A DNA stretch of 64,000 nucleotides. Origin: Chamaea fasciata (taxonomy: Eukaryota > Chordata > Aves > Passeriformes > Sylviidae). Both the position numbers and the translations under genes were made by a program. Position 1 is the first letter of the stretch. Each line of letters starts with the position of its first letter. This document shows, piece by piece, positions 21,698-33,152 of the stretch. The DNA is taken from contig JARCOQ010000017.1 of assembly GCA_029207755.1 (NCBI GenBank), forward strand, positions 558,001 through 622,000. The letters are read 5' to 3'. The notes under the pieces were generated by a model that had not been told where the DNA came from, did no database searches, and saw nothing but the letters and a program-made list of their open reading frames with translations.

Positions 21698-23789
21698 ACC
21701 CCCAGCGGGCAGAGCAGGGGCAGAGGCTGCCCGGGGAGCTCCTGCCCTGCGGGGCAAGGTCAGCGCAGCCTCCGCCTCCTGCAGCCGCGGATAAAGCTCT
21801 GTCCCCCATCAGGCTGCATTATCCCTAACGAGCCCTGGCAGATGCTTCAGCTCCCTGCTCTGCCATCGGGACAAGCTGGAACGCTGATGGCTGAGGGGAG
21901 CCACCGCAGCCTCCTGCCGGCTCCCGGGGGCTCCTGATGTTCCGCACAACGGGCACCGATTCCTGGGCTGCCGCTTGGCCTCATCCCGAGCGCAGCTAAC
22001 AGGGCAAAATCCCCAACGGAGCAGGATTTGCAGAAGGTCCCAGCCCCGCTGAAGGCATCAAAACACGGCTTTTCCACGCGGGCAGCACCAGCACCTCTCA
22101 CTGACAGCACCTGTGACAGTCACCCGCTGCCCCGTGCCACTTGCACGACCTGGCCAGGGGGAAGGTGCTCAGCAGGTTTGGAAATGAGACACGGGGTGAG
22201 CTCAGCACAGGGAGAAACCTGCTGCTGAGGGGGGAAACAAATCCAGTCCGAACTGGGAGTCGTTTAAAGAAGGCAAAATTATAAGGGAAAAACCACACAG
22301 CATGCCAGGGAAATAAGTTTGTAAGAATTATCAAGGGATGTGGGAATAAACTTTCCAGGCTGCAGCCTGGCGCAGATGTGAATGAGCATCCCTGGCAGCT
22401 GAGGGCTCTCTCTCCATGTGTTACATGGAATGAGCTGGCAATTCCCACGGCGGCCCTGAGCAGGCTGCTCAGAGCCGCTGATTTTGGCTAATTGTTTTTC
22501 CTTTACTTCTTGGAAAGAAAAAAGACTCCCGAGGGCAGTGCCACTGGAGCCATGTGTCCCGATTAACCTGCTGCAGGCTGTGTCAATCTGCTCCCTCCTG
22601 CATCCCCTTCGTGGGGCGCAGAGCGTGGCTGTTCCCATGGCCACTCTCCCCTGGGAAAGAAAGAGGAAGGAAAAAATGTGCTGCTTTCTATTTCTGAATG
22701 TCCTGCCTTTCCTGCAGCCAGGCTGAAGGGTCTGACTTCTTTTCACTCTCTCTCTCTTTCCCATTTCTCTGCCAATTGATTGCTCACTGCCAGAGGGCAT
22801 TATTGGCTTCAAAAGCTTCATTTTCTACTTCCTGAGCTGCTCATCTTCTCCTGGCTCATTGCTGTTACTGGAGGTCAGATCCGAGCCCCAGAGTCTTTAG
22901 GCTGCTCTGGATTTGACCTTGAGAGCTTCATTTGCTCACCCCATCACACGAAACAATCCTTTGATCATTGTAGGCACATACTTAAAAAAAAAAATCCATT
23001 GGGCAGAGATTATTTAATTCTATCAGTGGTGAGCGGAAATAAGGTGGAAACAAAACGCTCCCAGGCAGGGCTGAAGAACAGCCCTGCCTGGGGCACCCCT
23101 GCTCTCTGTGGCACACACCAAAACTGGCTTCAGTTCTCCAGTTCTGTAACTGAGCACCAACTGTGCGCTGGTCCCAACTCCTCCCGTGCTGAAATGCAAG
23201 CATTGCAAGATGCAGTTGTGCGATTTACATGAAAATTACAGCCTGTTCCTGCAGTATTTCCACCTGGAATGGAAATTCCTAAACTAACTTTCAGCAGCGG
23301 CCACTGAAAGCACAAGGCAGAAAAGAAAGATGGGAGTAGTGAATCCTGAACTCCTGTGCCATGCTGGCCAACCTCACCTGGGGTGTAATGGGTCTCCTCT
23401 TAGTGCCACCTTCCGCAAAACCTCCTCTGTCTGCACCAAAAAGTAATCCCCAAAGGAAAGAGCTTGAAATTAGTGTGGGACCACGCTCCCGTGAAAGGTA
23501 CCCTGGAAGAACGGGTCTGGGGTGCATCTTGCAGGGCTCCCCCTTCTCCCTCCAGGTCTGGATGCTCAGCAGAATCCCACTTGGGTCTTGCATCCCCTTC
23601 CAAACTTGCTGATTGCAGAAAACAATTGCAGCCGATTTCCTTTTATGCAAATATGGTGGAAGATGTAAAAGAAATGGGAAATTTGGAGGGAGTTGGGAAG
23701 TTCCTCAAAGAAAAACGTGTTACTGCTAAAAAAATTCTTTTGAAGAAAAAAAGTAACAATCACCAGGTCTCTGTGTTTGCAGCGCAGTG
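21698..23789. other. intron, single-copy sequence
   Basis: The first 450 bases are GC-rich, then the composition is mixed. No tandem repeat, transposon signature or coding similarity was seen. Open frames up to 180 codons occur on both strands without family resemblance. Confidence 0.45.
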
Positions 23790-24274
23790 GCTGTGATGCC
23801 TAAAGATTTTTTAGCTTTTAATATATATTTCATATATTTGTAGCCTTGTAGGTTTTTAATCTCTAGCTGCATGGTTTCTAGTACTTTTCCTGCCTTTTCT
23901 CACAATAAGCTAACCTTCACTAACACATCCTTGAAAATCTGCTTAGTCTTATTCTCAAGAAGATAATTTCTGACAAGGACATCCTTTTTTCCACCAGAAC
24001 TTCAGAGCCATAACAAGAAACGGGGCAAAGAAACCCCTGGACCAACTCCAAGGGGCTGACGCAAGAGCGGGTTGCTGGGTGAGCTGATCTCCTATTGGAT
24101 GTACCTGCTAGATATACTCATTAATTAACCTTATAAAATTGTAGAAATCCTCTGTCACGTGTGCTCAGAGCCATATTTGTGCACCTGAAAGCTTTCACCA
24201 AAGAGTTGCTTTTTATATTATCACTTTTAATACTGTTTGGAAAGTTAGTGTGTTTTTATTCCAGGCAACAGCTG
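23790..24274 (+). mobile_element. probable solo LTR of an endogenous retrovirus, 477 bp
   Basis: The segment 23794-24270 begins TGATGCC and ends GGCAACA, the TG...CA ends expected of an LTR. It is flanked on both sides by GCTG (23790-23793 and 24271-24274), a 4-bp target duplication. It is AT-rich and unlike its flanks. It contains a TATAAAA box at 24132-24138, then sequence resembling an R-U5 region. No gag, pol or env coding lies beside it, so it would be a solo LTR left by recombination. The family is not identified, and a 4-bp match can occur by chance, so the boundaries are provisional. Confidence 0.55.
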
Positions 24275-24500
24275 CTGCTTTGAAACCAGGCTCTGGCAGA
24301 TGTTATTTTGGGGTATTTGAGCCAGGCTCTTGCTGCCACCATCTCTATGTTCTTGGCTTTGTTGCCGTTTCTCTGTTTTATTATTCTGAAGAAAATAACT
24401 CTTTCAGTGTTTTTTTTCTGGCAAGGAAGGGCTGAGCCAGCGCGCCGTGGCCGGACTCCGGGTGGCGATGGCTCCCTCCGTCCCTCCCTGCAGGCAGGTG

Positions 24501-25052
24501 TGGTGTCCCGGGATTTCCCTGCCGTGTCCCGGGATTTCCCCGCCATGTCCCGGGATTTCCCTACCGTGTCCCGGGATATCCCCGCCGTGTCCTGGGATTT
24601 CCCCGCCATGTCCCAGGATTTCCCTACCGTGTCCCGGGATATCCCCGCCGTGTCCCGGGATTTCCCCGCCGTGTCCTGGGATTTCCCCGCCGTGTCCTGG
24701 GATTTCCCTGCCATGTCCCGGGACTTCCCCGCCGTGTGTCCCGGGATTTCCCCGCCATGTCCCGGGATTTCCCTACCGTGTCCCGGGATATCCCCGCCGT
24801 GTCCTGGGATTTCCCCGCCATGTCCCAGGATTTCCCTACCGTGTCCCGGGATATCCCCGCCGTGTCCCGGGATTTCCCCGCCGTGTCCTGGGATTTCCCT
24901 GCCGTGTCCTGGGATTTCCCTGCCATGTCCCGGGACTTCCCCGCCGTGTGTCCCGGGATTTCCCTGCCGTGTCCCGGGATTTCCCCGCCGTGTGTCCCGG
25001 GATTTCCCCACCGTGTGTCCCGGGATTTCCCTGCCGTGTCCCGGGACACTCC
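24501..25052. repeat. 21-bp minisatellite, about 26 copies, with 212-bp higher-order repeat
   Basis: Tandem 21-bp units of the form CCGTGTCCCGGGATTTCCC plus two bases. Variants are CCATG, CCTGGG, CCAGG, GATATCC and GACTTCC. Some units are 23 bp because of an extra GT (GTGTGTCCC). The ordered series of variants starting at about 24541 recurs at about 24753, so the middle of the array is a 212-bp duplicated block. Stop-free frames up to 341 codons on both strands follow from the 21-bp period. On the minus strand G4 and G3 runs alternate with 7-base loops. Confidence 0.96.
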
Positions 25053-26614
25053 TGCCCTGGCACGGCCATTCTGTGCCTCCCGAGCTCCCGAGCTGAGCCG
25101 CAGCCCTGCGGCCAAACCCTGCCCAGGGCCGTGCTTTGGGAGTGATGCCGGGATCAGGGGAAAGGCTTGCACACGAGCGTGCAGGGCCCAGCTGGGCACG
25201 GTCTGCCCTGTCCCCACCTTCACCAGGGCCTGTGGCACCGGAGCTGGAGTTCACAGAGAAGCCCCAGCGCCTGTTACACACCGAAGGCTGAACTGCTGCA
25301 CCAGGGTCACCGTGTCACCCTGTGCCACCCCTGCGCTGCTGTGCTGCTGCCCGGGGCTGGGTGACACCCGGGGCTGTCCTGGGCACAGCCAGGAGCCACC
25401 CCGGCTTCACCAAGCTCTGCCGAATCCAGCGGTACCAGCCTGGCGGGGAGCCAGGCCCATCTCCTCCCATGGCTTCCCTTACTCCCCGGCTGTCCCACTA
25501 CAGCCTCTGGCCTCTGAGATGTCCTCAAGTGTCCCCTGAAAGGCCCCACCCAGCAGGGACCCAGGTAACACAGCAGCCAAGGCTTCCATGTCTGGATTTA
25601 AAAGGGCGGACCCTAGTTTGGGAAGAACTTTTGGCGGCCAATCTGTAATTTGAAACAGTTTAAACGTATTTTTAAGTAATCCTGTAAAATACTGTGATGC
25701 CAAGCAAGAGCTTTGGGTTAAATTATACGGGCACAAAACCCTCCCAGCGTGTACAGGCAGCTGCCAGAGCTCTGATTGCAGCACTGCAATCAAACCTGGG
25801 GAAAGCTGCGAGGTCCTGGTGCCCACCCTGCCCTGGAGCCCACCCTGCCTCGGGGCTGTGCCCACCCTGTTTTCAGAGGGAACAGCTCCAGATGAGCCCA
25901 GCCTGCTTGCTGGGGGAGGTTTCTGGGCTCTGCCTCTCTTCCCAGTTCAGGCCGCTCTGGAAAATAAACACAGAAAGTGCTCTGCACAATGTTTCTTGAC
26001 ACAGAGCCACTGCTCTGCTGTGCTGCCTGTGACAGCGCCACCACAAAATATATGTTCCTTGTGCTCGCTCTTCTGATATTCCCAGCTTGAGGCTTAAAAG
26101 TCGACTTATTCCCCCTTTCCCAGCCCTCTCCCACACCACCTCCTATGGAGCCAGGAGTACAAAAACACTGAGCCTCGTTGCTAATGGCCTAAGCAAATGA
26201 TTTGATCAGAGATGTAAAAGGAGTGACGAGCCTGTAGGATGGAAAGAATCCCAGACAGACAGTAAGATTAATGAGGTAATGTGCAAATCCAGGCATTTTC
26301 TAACAGATGGGACATGGCAGAGTTGACATGTATATTATTAAAAGGGACATTAAAACACAGACAATACAATAGCCTGGATCGGCCACGGCCTGATTTACGC
26401 AGTGGAAACATTTTTTCTTCTAAAGGCAAAGGCAAGAAACGTAGAAGACTCTGCTTGGCAGTAAAGTCACAGCACGGTGAGAGGAGGTGCCATGGCTGTA
26501 CCCAAACACAGCCGGCCCCGCAGCTCTGGGCTCGGGCTGGCCCAGGCAGCGCTCCCCTGGGCTCGGCAAGATAAACCAGCACCGCTGTCCCTGCAAGGAG
26601 AGGGGAGCCAGAGC
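25053..26614. other. intron, single-copy GC-rich then AT-rich sequence
   Basis: 25053-25560 is GC-rich, and 25600-25740 and 26040-26460 are AT-richer. The phrase (T)GCCCACCCTG recurs a few times at 25818-25870 as a minor local duplication. No gene or transposon is recognised. Confidence 0.45.
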
Positions 26615-26905
26615 CGGGGACAGCCCAGGGGACAGCCGGGGGACAGCCGGGGGACAGCCCAGGGGACAGCCCAGGGGACAGCCTGGGGACAGTCCAGGGG
26701 ACAGCCTGGGGACAGCCTGGGGGACAGTCTGGGGACAGTCTGGGGACAGCTGGAGGACAGCCTGGGGACAGCCCAGGGGACAGCCTGGGGGACAGCCTGG
26801 GGGACAGCCTGGGGACAGCCTGGGGACAGCCCAGGGGACAGCCCAGGGGACAGCCCAGGGGACAGCCTGAGGGACAGCCCAGGGGACGGCTGGGGGACAG
26901 CTCGG
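26615..26905. repeat. 11-12 bp minisatellite (GGGGACAGCCCA)
   Basis: About 24 tandem units of GGGGACAGCC followed by CA, TG, G or nothing, with occasional GTCTGG and CTGGAG variants. The plus strand has G4/G5 runs separated by six bases in places, which fits a quadruplex on the strand opposite KCNB1 sense. Open frames on both strands are repeat artefacts. Confidence 0.94.
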
Positions 26906-27939
26906 TGTGGCACAGGCGCTGTAGGCAGCAGCAGCCACCCTGGTTTTCAGGCCTGGGGAGGAGAACTCAGGCAGGGGAGCCCTGCTCACTGCGGGATGGC
27001 TAATGAGACAAGCCTGTATTTTTGCCTGCCTGCTTTCACTGGAGAACCCCTTGGAAATTCCTGGTGGTAAAACGCAGAAAACCGTAAAGCAAAAACCCTG
27101 AGTCATCTGTCTCAAACTGTCATAGCAGCTTCCCCTGTCAATCCACATGACCCACTCAATTCTCATCCATTTTCTCCATTTCGGGGGAGTTGTGAAAAAT
27201 AACTACAACGATTCCAACTGATTGGTTATAACATATGCTCAAACTACAGTGATTTGGCCAAATTCTCCTAAGGCTGAGCCACATCTCAGGCTTTGTATAA
27301 TCCAGACAAGAGCAGCAGACACGACCAGGGCCCTTGCTCTGCCCTCAGTGCTGCTGTGCCTGGGGCAGACAGGCCACAGCTCAGCGCTCTGCAGCAGCTC
27401 AGACAAGGGAAAAAAATAATATAAAAAAAAGAATGTAGTTACTAATGTCATTTTCCATTGAGATAGTGCATGAAATCAATCCATCACGCTAAATCTACAA
27501 GTTCCAAACTGTATACATAAGGTATATTAAGGGATTTGGAAAGATTAAGACCAGCTCCTACGTGTCTGTGTGTGTATAAGCGGCGATTGTTTTATCTGTG
27601 AATTACCTGCCTCTGCAGAAAAGGCAAAGATAAGGAAAGCAGCCTCGTGGGGAGCAGCAGCAGTGGGAATGTTCGCTCAGAGCTCAGCTCTCCCTGTGCT
27701 CCTCGGGTGACGTGAAACAACCCGGAGCCGGGGGAGGCTGAGAGGAGCGTGTGTTCCCCGAGCCGCCGGCCCCTGTGCCCAGCCCCACCTCGCCCCCTGC
27801 CCGGCCAGCTGATGTCCCCAGCTGACCAAGGTGTTCCCCACACTCTGCCAACCGCCTCCTCCTCCAAAAAAAAAATCCCTGATCCCTTCCGTGTTAAAAA
27901 AACACAGCGCTGATAAAATGCGGCGTTAAAATGCCGTAG
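26906..27939. other. intron, single-copy sequence
   Basis: AT-rich from about 27050 to 27600, including TTTCTCCATTTCGGGGGAG and several TATA-like strings, then GC-rich toward the CpG block. No gene or repeat family is recognised. Confidence 0.4.
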
Positions 27940-28460
27940 TGGCTGGGGCCGGTGGGCAAAGCTCCTTGCTCAGAGCGGGAGGGGATCCCAGCGTGGCCTT
28001 CCCAGGCAGAAATTCCTTGTGGAGCGCTTGGGACAGGCTGAGCGAGAGCTCAGGGCTCGGTGCTTTTCGAAGTCCCCCTGTTCTGGGCGCAGCTCGCCGC
28101 TCGCCGTGCCCCGAGAGCCGCCGGGGCTGTGCGGGCTGCTCCCGGCGGTGCCCGAGGCTCAGCCGGCCCCGGCAGGGCTCCGGCTCTCCGTGCTGTCCGT
28201 GCTGCTGGCAGGCTCGCTGCTGGGCTGCCCGGTGAGGGGACACAGCCCCGCTGTCCGCCCGGCACCGGCTGCCCCCGGAATTCCCGCTGGGATGGGGCGG
28301 CAGAGCCGCGCCAGGGCTCACCCGGGCTTTAGTGCCGGGGTTATTCCAGGGGAAACGCTCCGAGGCAAGGTGTTCCAGGGGCAGCAGCTCCTGCTGTGGC
28401 TGTCGGGCAGAGCCCGCACGGTGGGAGCTGAGCTGTTCCCAGGGCCCACCTGGGCTGGCC
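27940..28460. promoter_or_regulatory. CpG-rich block (CpG-island-like)
   Basis: Between 28021 and 28320 I count roughly thirty CpG in about 300 bp of sequence that is about 70 percent GC. This is close to the expected number without CpG depletion and, unlike the other CpG-rich places, it is not a tandem array. A plus-strand frame runs through it (from about 28019) and includes a hydrophobic stretch encoded at 28180-28230, directly followed by CCCGGTGAGG (28228-28237), which resembles a splice donor. No protein family is recognised. It may be an alternative promoter or first exon, or simply GC-rich intron. Confidence 0.35.
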
Positions 28461-28510
28461 CCTAGGGCAGGATCCCCTTCCCCAGCACTCCCAGCCTGCG
28501 TAACCGGGGC

Positions 28511-28518
28511 TATAAAAA
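28511..28518 (+). promoter_or_regulatory. TATA-box-like element downstream of CpG block
   Basis: GGGGCTATAAAAACC lies in GC-rich surroundings just after the CpG-rich block, on the plus strand. If real it would drive transcription antisense to KCNB1. Only the motif and its setting support it. Confidence 0.2.
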
Positions 28519-28539
28519 CCGTCCCCTGAACAGATTTTC

Positions 28540-30259
28540 CTGCTGGGTAAAGGCCCATTACCAGGACTTCCTGGCTTAGGCAGCTGTATATAGCAGCAGT
28601 AATCCTATTATGCTTATCCTAAACTGTCCTCCACCGAGCGGTGAAGTGAACTTTACAGAACACCAGAAGCCTAATTAAGCCCCCGAGCCCGCTGTGAGCA
28701 GCTCAATTCTGCCTCTGTGCCGCCGCAGGGTCACGTCACGGTAGAAAACACAAACACCTGAACCACACACCCCCCAAAGGCTGTTCCCTGTCTGCAGGCA
28801 GCTGGTTCGAGTAAATGCAACCGAGTTCTTTGTGGGAAGAGCTGTCCCACTAATTCTCTGTGACAGAGAGCCCAAATCCGTGCCCACGTACCCGTGGTAA
28901 TAACTCTGCCCTAGCAAAGGGCTGTGCCAAGGCTGAGGGCTGCTCACACACTCCTGCATCTTTGTTGCACAGCAGTGAGATTAAAGAAACCTGGGACTGA
29001 TCAGCGAGGCCCCGAGCCTGGCCTTTCTGGAGAGGCTGTGTACAGAAGCAACATTCTAGTATTCCAGTACAGGACAGCCAGGGTGACAGCCCTGGTGCCT
29101 GGACAGCTGCCTCAGGCTGTGCCAGAGTCAAGGCAGGTTGGAACAGCCTGGCTGCTTCACTCTGGCTGCATGAGGCTGGATGACAACATCCATGTTTCCC
29201 CAAAACAGCTTTTCACACCTGACAGTCTTTGAATGCCTCCAGAAAAAGCTGAACACCAAGGAGCTTTCCTGGGCAGAAACCAAAGGGAGGACAAAGGGGA
29301 GAGCAGCTGCAGCTGGAAAGGATTAAATGGATGATTATCCAAAAATCTTAACGTTGCTAACTAATGACTTCAACACTGCTTTAAAAACCCCAACACAGCT
29401 CTCAGTCCTGCACACAGCACACGTGTCCCTGCTGTGGCACTCAGTGTGGTGCATGCCCAGGCCTGGGCAGGACCAGACCTGACCCGAGGATGTCACAGCA
29501 CATTTGCAGCACAGCAGAAGGTGCTGGCATCCCCCTGTGCATGGCCAGCATGGCTTAACTGCTGACCACCACTAAACGTGGATTTCTGTGACTTTTTCAG
29601 GGCTTCCTTGTGCCTTTTCCTAATGGAGGGCACATCTGACATTCAACTCTAGAAATTAATATCTTCAAATGCTTGCTTTTTTGGTGTAACAGACTGAGAC
29701 AGGCTAAATATTTGTGCTCTTGTCCTGCCTGGCTGGTAACCCAGATACTATTAGTGAAGCACAACTGGGTCATGAGAATTAATATTAGCATCTGCGTTAG
29801 CTGCTTTATTTACAGCACTGGAGCTGTCAAGAGTTGTGGTAGCTTAGGAGGGACATGGTTTATTCATGCTGACACCAGCAGTGGAATAGCTGGATGAAGG
29901 CTGGCTGGCTCCCCAGGACCAGGCTGGGCAAATGCCCTGTGAGGAGTCTGGGCAGCGTGGGGTGAGGGCACAGCTCGTCCCAGCTCACGTGGGCCAGCAA
30001 AATCCCTGGCTGGCAGCACAGCCTGACAACAGCCACTGGTTTTCTGTACTGCCCCAAACCAGAGTGAGAGCTCCTGGGAGAGCACAGGATGGAAGGATCC
30101 TTAGGTTATGGTTGAGTTATAAAAACTCTGATCACCGTTTAAATATAATTAAGGAATTAATTAACTTCCCACTCAGTAATTATGGAAGCTTCAACCCCAT
30201 GAAAAAGCAGCAGAACATCCCCCCGGGTCCCTGTGGGGCTGGCAGTGGTCAGCAGGGTC
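28540..30259. other. intron, single-copy sequence
   Basis: Mixed composition with no tandem array. Short AT-rich stretches such as 28565-28680 and 30110-30190 (AATATAATTAAGGAATTAAT) could be regulatory. No gene recognised. Confidence 0.4.
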
Positions 30260-31025
30260 AGCCAAGGCAGGGTCACTGAGCTAACCAAGGCAGGGTCACT
30301 GAGCTAACCAAGGCAGGGTCACTGAGCTAACCAAGGCAGGGTCACTGAGCTAACCAAGGCAGGGTCACTGAGCTAACCAAGGCAGGGTCACTGAGCTAAC
30401 CAAGGCAGGGTCACTGAACTAACCAAGGCAGGGCCACTGAACTAACCAAGGCAGGGTCACTGAACTAACCAAGGCAGGGTCACTGAACTAACCAAGGCAG
30501 GGTCACTGAACTAACCAAGGCAGGGTCACTGAACTAACCAAGGCAGGGCCACTGAACTAACCAAGGCAGGGTCACTGAACTAACCAAAGCATCATCACTG
30601 AACTAACCAAGGCAGGATCACTGAACTAACCAAGGCAGGATCACTGAACTAACCAAGGCAGGATCACTGAACTAACCAAGGCAGGATCACTGAACTAACC
30701 AAGGCAGGGTCACTGAACTAACCAAGGCAGGGTCACTGAGCTAACCAAGGCAGGGTCACTGAACTAACCAAGGCAGGATCACTGAACTAACCAAGGCAGG
30801 GTCACTGAACTAACCAAGGCAGGGTCACTGAACTAACCAAGGCAGGGTCACTGAGCTAACCAAGGCAGGGTCACTGAACTAACCAAGGCAGGGTCACTGA
30901 GCTAACCAAGGCAGGGTCACTGAGCTAACCAAGGCAGGGTCACTGAGCTAACCAAGGCAGGGTCACTGAGCTAACCAAGGCAGGGTCACTGAGCTAACCA
31001 AGGCACGATGACTGAACTAACCAAA
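30260..31025. repeat. 23-bp minisatellite, about 33 copies
   Basis: A tandem 23-bp unit: CCAAGGCAGGGTCACTGA followed by ACTAA or GCTAA. The register is exact (for example CCAAGG at 30262 and 30285). Variants are zoned: GAGCTAA copies dominate both ends (30279-30410 and about 30840-31000), GAACTAA the middle, and GGATCACTG copies cluster at about 30610-30700. One aberrant copy, CCAAAGCATCATCACTGAAC, occurs near 30588, and a related CCAAAGCATCCTCCC ends the array. The unit contains stops, so no long frames arise. Confidence 0.97.
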
Positions 31026-33081
31026 GCATCCTCCCACATGGGCCGCAGAAATTCTCACATTGCTCTTATATTCCCATCTCAGTTGTTGTATGGATAAATT
31101 CTTAAGCCATTATAGCACAACAAAGGCAACATCTATTTTTTAAAATGAGGAAGCTGGTGGTCCCAGAGCCAGAGGTATTGTTCTCTTCCGGATTTGGATG
31201 CATCAGCTGCTGAGTTTCTTTTTTCCTTCAGGACGCACAATTAGCCATCTGGAAGCTCCATCAACACACCAAAACAGCAGCTATAATTGTGCTTATTAAA
31301 TGAGAGTCTAAATCTGTCCCAGAGAAAGCAAAACCCTCCCTGGCACGTGAACCCATGGCAAGTCTGACCTCCTGTGAGCAGCAGTAAGTGGTGAGAAGAG
31401 AAGCTGTGCCCGAAGCAGGAACTTTGGGGTGCGGGGGAAGAGCCCTCTGCTCTCAGCTTTGCCGGGTGCTCCAGCCTGAGAACAAATATTCCCAAACCGC
31501 AAAATCCAGCAAAACACGGTGACTTTCTCACAGTGTACTTTACATGGCAAGGTAATGCCAGTCCTTGGAATTCTGCTGCTCTGCTCAGGTCGAGGGTGAG
31601 CAGAGGTGGGAACACAAGGACGTAACCCCAGGACATGACTTTGTCCCCAGGAGCACCACAGGGACAGCACAGCAGGGTCTGCACTCGGCTTGGCAAACAC
31701 CACTCCCAACCAGCCCCTGCCTGTGCCACCACCTCCTCCCTGCTCGTCCTGCACACCCAGAGCCCAAAGATCCCATTGTGCACATCCCGTGGCAGACGTT
31801 TGTCCCTGGAGGTCCTGACCATGTGTGGTGGTGGGCAATAGCTATTTGCATACCATCAAGTGTGATTAACCTTGAGAATACATTTCTGCCACCTCAGCTC
31901 TCCAGAAACCCACCCCGGGCTCCCTCCAGTCCTGCTTACAGCAAACTGAATTTCCTTGAACAAGAAGGGCTTCCAGAGACCAAGGTGATGGATGCTTCGC
32001 TGCAGCCCCTCCCACAAGCACTGGCAAATCCCACCTGAGGATTACACTGAGTTCCTGCCAGCAGTAAAAGCTCCAGGAGCACAAAGTAAAAGTATTTGGA
32101 ATGCTTGAAAATACTGACAAATGCTGCTCCTGGGTCTGAGGAATGAGTTGGAGCTGTCTTGTTGCTCTCTGCATTGCTGTTGTGGGGCCAAGAGGTTGGT
32201 CCAGGGGCTGCTCTCCTCATCCAGAGGTTCATGGGAGGGAAATGCAGGGAGAACAGACAATATATGAAGAAAAAAAAAAAGAGTTGCTCTGACTGGTTAT
32301 TTCTGACAGAGAGCTCTGAGCTCCTGCTGGCTTTAGTTTTGCTAACTGTTCTTTTTAATTTTGGCAAGGATGCCTGGAGCCCAGGAAAGGAATGCACTGT
32401 ATATATAATTATAAATCAAAATATAATATAATACAATAAGTAAAATGAACACTGAAAAATACCACTCACTAGCTGCATATGACATCTACCTAATTGTTCC
32501 AGGCTGTGAGTCACCACTGGAATTAAAGAGGTGCAGGGAGGCGGTGCAGGGCCAGCTCCGCACAGGCACCCGGGCTCTGCCTCCCCTGGCACCCGCCTCA
32601 CCTTGGAGGGAAACCCAAACCCCACTCAGCTCCCCCCCGGCGCCCTGAGCTCAGCCCTGTCCCACCTCAGAGCCCTCGCAGAGACCTCAGCACCAGGCGG
32701 CACCTCCTGGGTTTTCTAGGCAAAGAGTTAAATGCCTGAGAAATGGGATCACAGACCTGAGACCAGCCCAAGGCAGCGAAAGAGATCCCGGGCTGGGGCA
32801 GAGCTAAACATCACCGTAAAAGGCAGGAGATGGACACCTACACCAGGGCGGCCCTTTCCCACAGGAAAAGAGGGAGAAGGAGAGGTGGTTGCCATGCCCT
32901 GAGGGCTGGAGCACATGTCTGTGACTCGAGGAGCCAGTCCGAACTCTAGTCCCTGCTCTGCCAGGCTGGAGCAAACCTTGCAGTGAGGGGAAGGATCTGA
33001 CAGTGCTGCCTTAGTGCTGGGGCATGGGAGCTGTGAGGAGCAGGAAAAGCTGGTCCAACTGGAGTTTTTTTAAGGGACCAC
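31026..33081. other. intron, single-copy sequence
   Basis: Unremarkable mixed sequence. A poly-A run of about 13 lies at 32269-32281, and an AT-rich stretch with ATAATATAATACAATAAG at about 32400-32445. Open frames up to 193 codons lack any resemblance to known proteins. Confidence 0.4.
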
Positions 33082-33152
33082 TTAATCTTAGGATATCCTG
33101 AGTTGGAAGGCGCCCACAAGGACCACTGAAGTCCAACAATCCCACCGCGTGT
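33082..33152 (-). mobile_element. CR1 LINE 3'-end fragment
   Basis: The stretch GGATATCCTGAGTTGGAAGG, then CCCACAAGGACCACTGA and GTCCAAC, matches the well-known 3' end of avian CR1 non-LTR retrotransposons as seen when the element lies on the opposite strand. Only about 70 bp is recognisable, so it is a strongly truncated and diverged insertion, as is usual for CR1. It is the clearest avian signature in the window. Confidence 0.8.

Noticed and set aside
19542..21937. Plus-strand open frames of 525-750 codons, Cys/Val/Ser-rich
   Set aside because: They consist almost wholly of the 19/20-bp array, which is open in all three frames. No domain, no splice context and no codon bias.
24256..25539. 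Open frames up to 341 codons on both strands
   Set aside because: 21-bp repeat, multiple of three and stop-free. Frames on both strands are equally open.
30260..31025. CRISPR-like array
   Set aside because: Units are contiguous 23-bp repeats with no unique spacers, and the host is a vertebrate genome.
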